Positions 11,458 to 21,588 of a DNA stretch of 64,000 bases are shown piece after piece. Under the pieces are notes generated by a model. That model worked only from the letters and a program-made list of their open reading frames with translations, was not told the origin of the DNA and did no database searches. A program made the position numbers and the translations under genes. This DNA is from Dysidea avara (Eukaryota > Porifera > Demospongiae > Dictyoceratida > Dysideidae), in NCBI RefSeq assembly GCF_963678975.1, contig NC_089285.1, positions 7,550,694 to 7,614,693 of the forward strand, read 5' to 3'. Within the stretch, counting starts at the first letter, position 1; every line of letters begins with the position of its first letter.

Positions 11458-12339
11458 TCAAATTTTTATATCAGACTTTGGGGTATTGTCTTGTATTAAT
11501 GACCAACGAACTTTTAACAAATGAGACTCCGTGACCCTTGCATCACGTGAGAGGTCAGGTTTGATGACAAAAGGTGAATTTAACTGAGATCGCTTGGATA
11601 AGATGGAATTGACATCAGATGACCTGTTCAGTGTCACCAGTAGGGGTCTAGGACGCCCTGAGGAGGGATTGTATTTTCCAAGCCTTATAGTATCTCTGAT
11701 TGAGTGAGGCTGAACAGTGTTGTCAAGGTCTGTAAGAACTTCAGTAGCATGGTTTAAATCTAACTCTTCTCTCTCCATCTTTTTGGTGCCTTTGGAACAC
11801 TCATCGACACCAAACAGAACAACATTGAATTTCCTAGCTGAGTCGTGCTTAGTAGCAACTACAAGTGAAGGTGGAGCTGAATTTATATCTGAGCTAGGGG
11901 TAGCAGCTTTAACAGCAGGAGATGGATTGCTGCTGGGAGTTGGGTTGACTGGTGGTTGGTCAACTGCTGCTGATGGGGACTGGTTAAGTTTTAGATTAAG
12001 TGTGCTGATTTGATCTTTCAAGTCCGCAATTACATTATTATAAAAGAGTTGCAGGCAAAAAAGACAATAAAATGGGTTATCAGACTCACTTGCACTGTTG
12101 TAAGCACACCTTGACAGTCCCACACATTTCCGATGGTACCATGCTTCACATTTACCTTCACAAAATAGCGCTTCATCGCCTGGATCCTTGCCATCGTCAG
12201 AAGGCTCTTTGACTATTTCCTCATAGATGGGACACACAGAAGGCTCTTCCACGTCGATGTTGCTGGCAGAAGAGCTGTTGTCCTGAGTAGTTCTGGTGTA
12301 CGGCTTGTCCTTGGCCTTTTGCTTCTGCGACTTGGGCAT
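11458..12339 (-). CDS. LINE ORF1 protein with PHD-like finger and RRM-like domain
   Basis: A protein of 293 residues. The N-terminus is basic. A PHD-like zinc finger spans about residues 36-95 (C36, C60, C64, H69, C72, C92, C95). The second position of the first CxxC pair is Tyr (CPIY), so one ligand appears lost. A short heptad-like stretch (about 104-120), a Pro/Ser-rich linker, and an RRM-like region that begins FNVVLFGVDE (about 172) follow. ORF1 proteins of this type bind element RNA and help form the retrotransposition particle. The ORF is intact from ATG to TGA. A 174-base gap separates its end from the first Met of ORF2. Confidence 0.85.
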   Translation of the reverse strand: MPKSQKQKAKDKPYTRTTQDNSSSASNIDVEEPSVCPIYEEIVKEPSDDGKDPGDEALFCEGKCEAWYHRKCVGLSRCAYNSASESDNPFYCLFCLQLFYNNVIADLKDQISTLNLKLNQSPSAAVDQPPVNPTPSSNPSPAVKAATPSSDINSAPPSLVVATKHDSARKFNVVLFGVDECSKGTKKMEREELDLNHATEVLTDLDNTVQPHSIRDTIRLGKYNPSSGRPRPLLVTLNRSSDVNSILSKRSQLNSPFVIKPDLSRDARVTESHLLKVRWSLIQDNTPKSDIKI

Positions 12340-12520
12340 GACCTCCAGTCACCTGGAACGAAGGTACACAAAACTGCTCAATAGAAACGATAATGGCTCG
12401 CCTTCTCGGGTATCGTTTTCGAATAGCAAATATTCGCACCACGGTACCAGGTTTAACGCTGAGGGAAGAAAGCTGTTGGAGAGCCTAAATTGAGCTGCCA
12501 CCTTCCTTCGAGTTTTTTAA

Positions 12521-13327
12521 TTTTTATTTATTTATTTTTTAATACCCTTTTGTATATCTCGTAACACTCGTATACATGAATGTTAACAACTGTAAATGTA
12601 TAAATGCAACTAATAATATGGTACAAGTTGCCGTGTAGTGGTAATGGATAGCTGAGCAGAGCCCCTTAGCAAACAAGATTAAAGGACCTTCTCCAAACCT
12701 CAATGTGTTGAGAACTACTTACACATAGCAGTCACATGTGGGACAGGACTAAGCACTTCTACTAGCTACATCTTTACTACATCTTCACTTATTAAAGTTG
12801 TTAATTAACACATTTGTCTAATTTATTGTGTGTTGTGTATAACTCATTGTGGGAGAACTTTATTTGAAGTCACCATTGCTTTAATTTCACACCAGTATAT
12901 TAACACTCTTATGGCTGCTTATTAACTGCAACCACACTGTTCTCTTGACCCCTTGTGTGGCTCAGCTCAGCAACTATTTTTGTTTCTACAATAATGGGCA
13001 TTGGTTGATATATAATAAGTCCAGTTTAACAATGGGGGTAAAGTGAGAACAACAGTAGCTGCAAGTCTCAAGCCTGGCATCAAACCTGGAACCTTAAGAT
13101 AACTGTAGTTCTCTATGTGACTTGCTGAGCAAAAACCAGCCATTTTTACGCATTCCTCAAATTCCATTTTAGTAACACAAAAGTAGACAGCAAAAGCATT
13201 TCATTAATAGCCTATTTTCACTGCTTTGGAATGTTAATTGGTGTTGTGCAACATCTGGTTTACTTGTTTAGCTAGTCCCCACTGGATCACCAGTCCAGTC
13301 TGCCCTAGGCAGCACCCAATGCTGATA
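12521..13327. other. No gene recognised
   Basis: AT-rich spacer with simple A/T runs near 12515-12545. Nothing convincing on either strand. Confidence 0.4.
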
Positions 13328-13488
13328 CACAGGTTCTAATAGTTCTTGCGCGTCGACAAATTTAAAGCGGAAGTCACGTGTGGTAATTATAGTTTGAAGT
13401 TCAAAAATAAATCGATTTGATTGGTCTAAATTCTATGCACGTGATTTCGCTTGTTATTGTTGTCGCGCAAGAACTATTAGAAGCTGTG
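13328..13488. repeat. 161-bp foldback element with 25-bp inverted ends
   Basis: The ends read CACAGGTTCTAATAGTTCTT and continue to GCGCG; the other side is the complement with one mismatch. CACGTG-containing segments inside also pair. TA dinucleotides flank both ends, which would suit a TA-targeting MITE. It is too short to code. Confidence 0.7.
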
Positions 13489-13610
13489 TAGTAGGGCTGA
13501 ATCAGAATTCCCATACACTGAGCAACCACTCAGCAGTTCATGAATTACATAAAGCATGGAATACATATAAGGGTACAACACCTGATAAGTTAATAACCAC
13601 AATTAAAATG

Positions 13611-14069
13611 TCACTTGTGTGAGGTGTGGTAAATTCCCCTCAGTAGACCTTCATTGGGGATCGATGATATCACTAGCTCTGAGGCTAGGCTAGTCCCGCA
13701 AGGACTCTCTATTCCCTGATATCTTGACAACTTATCAACTTGATGTATTCTGCTTAGAATGTCCAGCGTCTTCTCTACATGGATCGTCATAAGAGCATGA
13801 CTGCGTAATTGTCCTGGTACAGACCAGCAGATGATCTCTGTGTCTACGAAGTTGTGAGGGTTGACCTTGAGCTTCTCTAGTTCCACTGAAGGTAAAATTG
13901 GTAATTCTGTGTCTTTGTATTGTTGGTGATTGATCCCAGACATAATCACCATCTCCATGGGTGGGATAAAAGTCTTGTTTACAGTATACACCCTGGGTGG
14001 AAGCAAGCTGACTGGTTGGTCTGATATCTGACGTAATTGGACTATATAGTACCAACGAGGTGGGACCAA
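13611..14069 (-). CDS. Unrecognised 152-residue open frame
   Basis: Opens MVPPRWYYIVQLRQISD and runs without stop to 13611. A second minus frame (13735-14055) overlaps it, and short plus-strand frames lie just downstream (14037-14493), so the coding strand is not certain. No family was recognised. It may be part of a decayed element. Confidence 0.25.
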   Translation of the reverse strand: MVPPRWYYIVQLRQISDQPVSLLPPRVYTVNKTFIPPMEMVIMSGINHQQYKDTELPILPSVELEKLKVNPHNFVDTEIICWSVPGQLRSHALMTIHVEKTLDILSRIHQVDKLSRYQGIESPCGTSLASELVISSIPNEGLLRGIYHTSHK

Positions 14070-14580
14070 TTGCAGCTTACTGCAACGGTCAAGTCGTTAA
14101 AACTGTGCTTACCCCTGCAAGAGATGGACGAGGTCCACACACAGTTATCCTCTTCAGTCTGCAGTAATGAAAAGCCTCTTCAGTTGCTGCCAGTACATTA
14201 CTTCACTCTACCGACAGTGGCATGTGATTGTCATCATTATGGATTCTCATTGTCAAACCGCGTCCTTCGTGAGGCCCTAAGATGTGTTGATTCCTATGGG
14301 ACTCGAAACTTTGAGCGCTCCAGGTGCACAAACTGTATCGTTTTTCTTTATTATAAGAACCCATATCAATAAAACAATTCATAGGCATGTTGTTGGTCCT
14401 GGAATGGCAGCAATGGGATATTACACAAGCCAGAACGACGCGATCTTCGTGTGGGCTGTGCATGCTATTTATAGTTACTGCTTGGTGCTTTAAGTACAGT
14501 GCTTCTAGTGTTGGTAGCGTTTATCATGGAGCGAGCGAGCGTCACGCAATAACGAGCCTGGCATGAGTTCAGGACTTTAG

Positions 14581-14694
14581 GTGAAGCTTACTGCAGCTGA
14601 TGTTCCAGCAGCTGAGCTAGCAGAACCATTAGAAATTCATGGTATCCCAGCTTTAAAGAGATGGCTTTTGTGTCGTGGCATTAAACCACCATAA
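14581..14694 (+). pseudogene. SAP-like domain exon fragment
   Basis: Follows an ACTTTAG acceptor and reads VKLTAADVPAAELAEPLE, then a block ending in GIPALKRWLLCRGIKPP before a TAA. The ALKRWLLCRGIK motif is the helix-turn-helix of SAP-like domains found at the start of multicopy SWIM/recombinase-type proteins of cnidarians and sponges. SAP domains bind DNA or chromatin. The frame stops right after the domain, so this is a fragment. The family call is from motif memory. Confidence 0.45.
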
Positions 14695-15055
14695 CTATAT
14701 CTGTGAGGTTTTAAGTATCAAACTATAATGATGAAATATTATAATGCTTTTATAGTGGAGAGCCTTCATGTACTGCATGCAATAATCTATATTATAAGAC
14801 TGAAAAGCCGTCCGTCTGTCTGCATTCCATTTGATGTCAGGCATGTACTCTTGAACCGCTGCACATTTCGAAGCGTCTTTGTGTCTAAATAAGTGCTCAT
14901 TATCCAGCTCTACAATGACGGTTTCGAAAAGTTTGTGCAAGCTATCGTTTGTCCGTTACCGCTCTTTAAACGCAAAGGTGTAGAGGAAAAATGGCTTAAA
15001 TTCTTTCTATAAACCACAAGTAGACACCTATATCAGTCCATTTGTACAGGTCTGT

Positions 15056-15140
15056 AGCCTTGGGTGTAGTACAGGTAGGTGAATGGATTAGACAGCCGCC
15101 TTACGTGTAGAAGTTGTGAGTTCAATTTTGGTTCGTGATA
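15056..15140 (+). repeat. tRNA-derived SINE head (putative)
   Basis: A tRNA-like block. An A-box-like stretch is followed by GAATGGATTAGACAGCCGCC, then a B-box-like GAGTTCAATTTTGG, then a T-run at 15142-15151 that could end Pol III transcription. The T-arm is too degenerate for a functional tRNA. A non-tRNA tail with repeated CACCTTTT/GTACCTTTT units continues to about 15235. Confidence 0.45.
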
Positions 15141-15650
15141 ATTTTTTTTTTCGATTTGGGCACCTTTTTAGTACACTTTTTTTCCGTTCAAGTACCTTTT
15201 CAGTGCACCTTTTAGTCACTCTGGGTACCTTTTGAACTATTGGCCATTGGAGGTTATTACATAATTCTTAAATATAATTTGCACAATGCTATTCACCTGA
15301 CATCATCATTCGAATACAATGGAAGCAGTAAGCTTCCACATTCGAAAACATGTATAACCCCAATCGTCAGTACATATATCTTCACGGAGTTTCAACTTGA
15401 TGCAAGAAAAAACCAGAAACATGCGAATGTCTAAATGTAGTCTTCAAACCATGGATCAGGGAAGCCCCATGCTAAGCTGGCAGCCATAAGGCAAGTAGTA
15501 GTAGTATAACCTTAGGTGTCACTAAAGATTCATTATTATTTACATGTTTATTTTTTTATTAAATTAAGTATATCATTGACAATTATGCACTATCAGTATT
15601 TGCAAATTAAATTACAACGAAGTATGTGATTGTTTTGTTTATGGTGAAGT
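15141..15650. other. SINE-like tail and AT-rich spacer
   Basis: Repeated GTACCTTTT and CACCTTTT phrases to about 15235, then AT-rich DNA without recognisable genes. Confidence 0.35.
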
Positions 15651-16400
15651 TTATGGTCTGCTAATGCTCTGGATGATTTCATCACTGCTATAGTAAGTGG
15701 CAGTAAAAGGCCTTGCAGTAAGAAGTACAAAGGGCCTGTTTACAGCAGCTTCTGTTATTTCTTCCAAAACAGTAGTGAACGCTTTCAGTGTAACTCTTTT
15801 GTCACCACTTTTCACCATCAGCTGAGCAACCACTTCAGACTCACATTCCTCCATGCATTGTGCTGTGCTACATTTCCTACAAGTATCGTAATCATCGCTG
15901 CTGTCAATTTTCGCATTGCACTTGATGCATTTCAAATAAGCTTCAAGTGACACCACTCTAATTACTTTAGCATTCTCAATGATACATGGGAAAAGATCTT
16001 GAGCTTCTTCACCAACATCCGAGTCAACATCTATATCCTCAATTTCAGTGATAACAGTATTGCCCTGGACTAACAAGTACTTTTGTCCACGATATTCTTT
16101 GACAGACACCTTTTCAAATCGATAGGACTTGATAGCAGCAACTTTTTTCATGTCATCTTCCCAAAAGCCCATTTTGACAACACCACTTTGGTCAGCCACA
16201 ATGACATTCTGTAGCATTTTACCACTGGATGTACATACAGGCTCATCCACTTGCAGGACTTTGACTTCACAGTTAATTTTATTGTACTCTGGTACATCGT
16301 TCAGTTCACTTAGTGGCGTTATTGTAACATCTTCTTTCTCCAGGCCAACATTAAAAGTTTTATCAGTTTTCTCAACAGTTGTTCCTTTGCCAACCCAGCC
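15651..16400 (-). CDS. RPA1-like single-stranded DNA-binding protein (OB fold plus zinc ribbon), 5'-partial
   Basis: Open from an in-frame TAA just above 16400 to the stop at 15651, with the first Met at 16250. The upstream in-frame stretch (PLSELNDVPEYNKINCEVKV) looks coding, so the exon probably begins at an acceptor near 16402. The N-terminal part reads as an OB fold (VIVADQSGVVKMGFWEDD is the strand region that repeats in RPA70 OB folds). It is followed by a zinc ribbon with CIKC and CRKC pairs and then a conserved tail. This arrangement resembles the C-terminal part of replication protein A large subunit and its many paralogues in sponges and cnidarians. It may bind single-stranded DNA in the nucleus. 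No partner gene is adjacent. Confidence 0.55.
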   Translation of the reverse strand, partial: GWVGKGTTVEKTDKTFNVGLEKEDVTITPLSELNDVPEYNKINCEVKVLQVDEPVCTSSGKMLQNVIVADQSGVVKMGFWEDDMKKVAAIKSYRFEKVSVKEYRGQKYLLVQGNTVITEIEDIDVDSDVGEEAQDLFPCIIENAKVIRVVSLEAYLKCIKCNAKIDSSDDYDTCRKCSTAQCMEECESEVVAQLMVKSGDKRVTLKAFTTVLEEITEAAVNRPFVLLTARPFTATYYSSDEIIQSISRP

Positions 16401-17395
16401 TTAACGTTTAAAACCACACGAAAATGTTTGATGAATGCGTGTTTATTCAAACGGGCTTAAGTATATGGCCAGGTAACTTGGCCTGTCTAACTCCATTAGC
16501 CTAATACCAGATCTCAAAAGAAAGCTTATTCATTGGGCTACTAAGGGAAGGATAAATATAGACTGTAACAACAGAGGCTTACTTGTTATAGAGCGATGAA
16601 GAATGACGACTGGTTTTATCGCAACACTACATTCAACGCTTTATCCGCCATGTTGATTAACATTTCAGTCACATGAGCTGTATATGGCCTTACTCGCCGT
16701 TGAATAGTGAATCAGCCAACGGTGATTTGGGGGGGGTGAATAGGATCAACTGGCAATGAGTTATTTTCTAAAGGTGTGTAGAGGATTTGTATGCTTATAA
16801 ACTGAAATGCATTTTCACAGCGTGTTTTGGTCTTCATACTCTCATTGTAGGGTAAATCCCTAGGTATATCATTTTAATCCTTATTACATCACGAGTAAAC
16901 TGACGTTGATTGCGTAGTCATAGGACAAACACTATGAAAATGTACAGCGCTTTGTTTATATCCATGCGTAGCGGTCAACCAAATTATATAGCACATTAAA
17001 GTTATGATGTCCAGCACTATAGAACTGTGGGATTTTGCTTTCTGCAGCAGAGGTGCATAAAAGCTGAAACTTAGCTGTTTGAGATGGCATAATCCATTGA
17101 TACAGTATATGAGACGTAGCTTTCTGAAATATAATTTGGTAATGCTAGAGTTTTTCCAAACGTCCTCATTGCAATAGCAGGGGAGCCACTAGAATTAAAG
17201 CTCCCGGTGGACAATAAGTCAATGACAATTTTACATACACGTATACATCTATATTACATGATACATTGCATATGAATTATTATTTAGTCTTTACTGTTCT
17301 TGATGTCAATTGGTCTTGGACATTGTCCAGCATGTTTACATATTTATAGAATGTCTTGTTTTTTATTTTCGGGAAAGGCGTATTGAGGAAGACAA
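16401..17395. other. No gene recognised
   Basis: AT-rich, with a G-run at 16731-16736. No coding or repeat structure was recognised. Confidence 0.4.
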
Positions 17396-17399
17396 CTTC

Positions 17400-17446
17400 C
17401 AGGACTCAATAGAAAGTAGAGCTCAACTACTTTCTATTGAGTCCTA
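17400..17446. repeat. Perfect 19-bp-arm hairpin
   Basis: AGGACTCAATAGAAAGTAG pairs with its exact complement after an 8-base loop. The left arm and the bases before it are also found at 35145-35173, where they belong to a multicopy gene fragment. A piece of that gene seems to have been copied here and inverted. Confidence 0.75.
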
Positions 17447-17619
17447 CTTTCTACTTTCTAGGAAAAAAACTTGGAAGATCTTATCTAAAGTCTTATTTTA
17501 AGTTGTAAGAAACTTTTATATGATCACATTACAATTTTGGAACCGGGATTTAACATGATCCTAAATAACATTCTTATGTAAAATTCTTAAGCATTCATAT
17601 ATCAACTTATTTACAATAC

Positions 17620-18240
17620 TTGAGTTGTACCGATAAGTTGATATATGAACTTATAGGTACAACTAAATTGCATGCATACGATATCTGCATGATCGTGGTA
17701 TAAGAACTATTAATTTGATATATGAACTGATCGATACAACTTAAGAATAGTAAATAATTTGATATATGAACTGATCAATACAACTTAAGAATAGTAAATA
17801 ATTTGATATATGAACTGATCCATACAACTTAAGAATAGTAAATAATTTGATATATGAACTGATCTATACAACTTAAGAATAGTAAATAATTTGATATATG
17901 AACTGATCGATACAACTTAAGAATAGTAAATAATTTGATATATGAACTGATCGATACAACTTAAGAATAGTAAATAATTTGATATATGAACTGATCCATA
18001 CAACTTAAGAATAGTAAATAATTTGATATATGAACTGATCGATACAACTTAAGAATAGTAAATAATTTGATATATGAACTGATAGAAGTTCATATATCAA
18101 ATTATTTATTATTCTTGATCAGTTCATATATCAAATTATTTACTATTCTTGATCAGTTCATATATCAAATTATTTATAAATCTAAGTTGTTCATATATAT
18201 CAAGCAATTTACAATTCTAAGCAGTACTGATAAGTTCATA
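17620..18240. repeat. 44-bp satellite array with a head-to-head inversion
   Basis: From 17717 the unit GATATATGAACTGATCGATA continues for 44 bases and recurs at 17761, 17805, 17849, 17893, 17937, 17981, 18025 and 18069. At about 18085 the orientation flips, and shorter copies of about 34 bases (AGTTCATATATCAAATTATT and following) run to about 18190. Diverged copies lie on both edges. The junction can form a long cruciform. Confidence 0.85.
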
Positions 18241-18980
18241 TTTACAAAATTATTTTCATTATACATATATATAGTCACAGAATTTTTCAGAGTACGTCAC
18301 GCCAACACCCCACGCTATCCACCACAGTATGGTTGAGACTTGGTCTACATCATCCTATGAACGAACATCACAATAAATCATTCATGAATCACCTGAACAT
18401 GCACATATATTCACATACGTGTCACATACAGTGGTCCCCCAAGTGTTAGGCCCTGGGTGTGTTAAGATTATCGAAAAGTTCAACTATACAGTGGAAACTC
18501 AATTATCCGAACTAATTAGGGGAAAGGGTGTTCATATAATCCAACAGTACATTAAATCAAACTTCCCTATATTTAAATATACAGAGCTTTGCTCAACTAC
18601 TCTAATAGAGCATACACTTGCTGACAAAATACTCTAACAGAGCAGTCGATTTGGTGTTTATATAATCAAGATTCCACTGTATGTACAGAACTCCCTTCGA
18701 TACTCTAACAGAACAGTCATTCCCTAGTTCGGATAACAGAATTTTCAATTAATTGATCGCCGGATAAGGTGTAAACTAGGAAAACAAATGCTAACTATAT
18801 ATCCACATCTCACAATCCAGGTTGGACTATGGGTGCCCATGGTACAGCCTCCTGTGGACTACCGAATTTGCCACTTTAACTCATAGCACTTGAGTAGCCC
18901 ACAGTGTAACTCAAAATTCTACGGGAAGATTTATAATGTAGCTGCATGAACGTACTCTACACAGAATGATTTGTAACCTA
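18241..18980. other. No gene; copies of the dispersed TCTATTAGAGT motif
   Basis: Near copies of the 19-mer seen at 5.5-5.9 kb lie, in reverse orientation, at about 18594-18612, 18629-18648 and 18699-18719. No coding similarity was seen. Confidence 0.5.
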
Positions 18981-19426
18981 CAGTAGGGGACTTTAAAAAG
19001 TTTACATATGGTTCAAAATGAACTATTGTAAAACTATTGGTAATACTATTAGTAATTACCATTGGTTTTTACGATTGCTTTAGTAATTACAATAGTAATT
19101 ACAATTGCTTGTGCTGTGTTGTATGTTATACAGGTATTGTTTTGTTAATTGACTGCTACATGACAGCTGCAAAGTTACAAATTTCACTGCCCCTGCTGTT
19201 ATCAAGCTTGTTGCCAGCTGATAGTTACACATTTAATTTGTTCTTTCCCCTCTGTGTGTGGTTGTGCATGCAACTGGCAACTAGATTTGTTTTGTTGTAA
19301 ACATATTGTAAACATGATAGTAATTACGATGTTTTAGGTTTTTACCATTACAATGGTCATCGTAAAACTGTTGCATTACAATGGTCTTTACAAAACCAAA
19401 TGTAAACTTTTTAAAGTCACCTACTG
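18981..19426. mobile_element. Tc1/mariner-type MITE
   Basis: The termini are CAGTAGGGGACTTTAAAAAG at the left and its near-exact complement at the right (CTTTTTAAAGTCACCTACTG). They are flanked by TA at 18979-18980 and 19427-19428. CAGT ends with a TA duplication are the hallmark of the Tc1/mariner group. The interior is built of TAATTAC/GTAATTA runs and has no transposase. It is 446 bp long. Confidence 0.8.
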
Positions 19427-19569
19427 TAGCTAAACACTCTACAGAGAGACGTAAATATATCTGAACGCTATACAGGATGATTTTCTTGTAGCTGACTGGT
19501 TGTAGTTCACTACCTAGGCGTGACCACTAGAGATAGCCAAAGCTTTGCTTTTACCCTTTGTGTGTGTGT

Positions 19570-19990
19570 ACTAGTCCTGCACCTATTATGCTTTCGAAAT
19601 TGCCTATTATATGCTTTTGAGCAATGCTCCAAAATTTCCCCTATTATGCTGCAAATATGCTCAGGCGTCCCCCATTATGCCCCAAGTATGCTCTTACAAA
19701 ATTGCATTTTGACTGCTCTATTAGAGTATCTAATGCATCTATGAACGTGCGGTGACTGTTCTATTAGAGTATATCGATCTTTAGCTACTTTTATGCTCAC
19801 AAGTATCTTTAACTCCACTTTTTACAGCTTTATTACACTATCCCAATCTGCATTATGCAAAATACGCTAAGTTTCAGCTCCTCTGATAACTAATGCACGA
19901 AAATTTGCCTAATACGCTGGCATTATGCTCAATGCTTTTACCTACCTATTATGCCCAAAATTATGCTGGCATAATCGGCGCAGGCCTAGT
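19570..19990. mobile_element. MITE rich in TATTATGC motifs
   Basis: The ends ACTAGTCCTGCACCTATTAT and the complement of the right end (ACTAGGCCTGCGCCGATTAT) match with few differences. The interior repeats TATTATGC/CATTATGC many times and carries two copies of the dispersed TCTATTAGAGTAT motif (19711-19730, 19753-19772). It lies within a TG-rich microsatellite. The superfamily was not assigned. Confidence 0.6.
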
Positions 19991-20329
19991 GTGTATGTAT
20001 GTGTATGTGTGTGTGCTCACCTTAAGATAATTATGTTGCTTTCTTGTTCAGCCTACATATCTAGTCTTTTCCTCTCTCTCTTTCTGCAGACCATGCAGGC
20101 ACTTTATCATAACATACACCACCTGTAGAAGTAGTCAATCAGATGACTGTATTATGGCGAGCAAGGCTACTCACCAAAGTTAGCTGTAACAACTGCCAGT
20201 TATCACAATACTACAACCTCCTACCACATTGATAACCTTGCAGCACACCTGTATATGCAAAAGGATGTGCATGCATGTAATAGTTGTAACATGGGCATGA
20301 GGGCATACATATCAGGCAAAGCCCGAATT

Positions 20330-20560
20330 GCCCAGTGTTACAACTAATATGTAACACTTTTCAGGCTAATAGCCAGCACCAGGTGATCAATCACACAAGC
20401 CAATATGAATGCAGCTTCTGGATACTTTATATACACCTGCCTGAAAAATTCAATAATGGGTCAGCAGTTGGTACGTTCTGGCTACGTTTAGATATGGTGA
20501 ACGGACAAACCCTAGAATTATCACGGAGAATTTTGGTTACGTAAGTTTAATGTTTTAATC
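20330..20560 (+). repeat. Diverged relative of the 3.7-5.2 kb repeat, with coding trace
   Basis: Shares AGGCTAATAGCC, the following block, and a readable peptide SQYECSFWILYIHLPEKFNN, then NGQTLELSRRI. The two copies at 3.9-4.9 kb have SQYEFYHWIAFIDIPKCF and NGQVMEISRKYF in the same relative places. Conservation at the peptide level across three copies suggests the repeat once carried part of a gene. Confidence 0.5.
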
Positions 20561-21300
20561 ATGCAGTGCTATTGAAGCGTTTATGGACTAGTTAGACAGT
20601 TTACTAAATGCCTAGATGGGTAAGCTTGCTAGTAGAGTGGTTACTTCGTGTAGAGTGGTAGTTTTGTTATGGGGGTATGTCCATATACAAAAATGTACGG
20701 AAATGCTTCGTGAGCACTAGTTCTCACCTTAGCTCAACGTTTTGTCAACTAGTGGTATAGCGAGGACAACGAAACGCTGCTGTCTGAGTAGTTTTCATGG
20801 CCTAATCCAAGTCGTGCATGCTAGTCACTTGAGTATTAACTGATCCCCACAGTCGATTTGGGCACACGCATCTATATAACAGCTGCCCAGTTGTAGCCCA
20901 GTGTAGCCGGGCTACATTTGGGTCGTTTGCCCTGCGACCAGGGCGTACATACAAAATGCAGCCCGGGCGGCTCCTTTGATCTGAGGTGTGAAAGTGATAC
21001 CACCCCAAAGCCACATTGTACTAGGATAACTGCAACATATGTACAGGTGTACAGTACATATGTACATGGTAACATATGTACTAGGATAACTGCAACCACC
21101 CTAAAGCCACATTCCCAGTTTAAATATATACTACGTAAATAATGCACATGTGCTATACATGCAGTATTTCTAGTACTGCTGTGCACCGTGGTGCGCATTA
21201 ACCGGTGTTGTCTGGTCAGCCAATTAACCAGTTAAAAATTACCCCTGCTGATAGGTGTTAACATCACAACATAATCTCAAGACATGTGTAAGCACGTGAT
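20561..21300. other. No gene; local direct and inverted repeats
   Basis: TGTACTAGGATAACTGCAAC occurs at about 21016 and 21077. Between them lies a palindromic run of CATATGTAC/GTACATATG. No coding similarity was seen. Confidence 0.4.
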
Positions 21301-21406
21301 TGTATTAACTGTTATTGCAAGACAGGATGATGATAGGATGATGATGGTCACTTGGTACCACGTACCATAAACCTTTCAGCAGGCTACAATATGTTAGTGT
21401 AGGTGA

Positions 21407-21588
21407 GTGATCCCGTGTGATGATTTCTGCTAATATCTTGGGCTCCCGATCATTTAAGTTACTTTTTCCTAACACTACGGTGGAATCTCCCACGTTTGCT
21501 ATAAATACTCTGTAGCTTTCTATAATAGCACAAGCCACAGTTGTTCCAGCTATGCTAGGTTCACCATACTTGGTCTTCTTCCACAAAT
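21407..21588 (-). CDS. PPM1D-type protein phosphatase (PP2C), exon 2
   Basis: After an acceptor (GTTGGACAG, boundary at 21588) the frame reads LWKKTKYGEPSIAGTTVACA, then a block with IANVGDSTVVLG and ITRDHSP. These are the SGTTA/C, VGDS and DH motifs of the PP2C metal-dependent phosphatase core. The frame joins exon 1 in phase (one base plus two). The 3' boundary is not clear: the open frame runs on to 21305, but the sequence after DHSPTL no longer looks like the family. Later exons were not found between here and 20 kb, where repeats dominate. Confidence 0.7.

Larger units (their letters stand above)
8290..12520 (-). mobile_element. Nearly full-length two-ORF LINE (CR1/L2-like)
   Basis: The element reads on the minus strand. 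A 5' leader (about 12520-12340) is followed by ORF1 (12339-11458), ORF2 (11283-8460 with lesions) and a 3' UTR ending in an A/T-rich tail near 8290. ORF1 has a PHD-like finger and an RRM-like domain, and ORF2 has an apurinic endonuclease and a reverse transcriptase, which is the classic layout of invertebrate CR1/L2-type LINEs. No target-site duplication could be identified. A second, heavily truncated LINE of a related type lies at 44.3-45.8 kb. Confidence 0.85.

Noticed and set aside
14037..14493. Plus-strand frames of 111 and 69 codons
   Set aside because: They overlap each other and the minus frames without a recognisable motif. The coding strand cannot be decided, so they were not listed as genes.
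15056..15140. Functional tRNA gene
   Set aside because: The box A and B regions are recognisable, but the arms do not pair well and a repeat tail follows, so it was listed as SINE-like.
19037..19300. 87-codon frame inside the mariner-type MITE
   Set aside because: It lies within the repetitive interior of a non-autonomous element and resembles no transposase.
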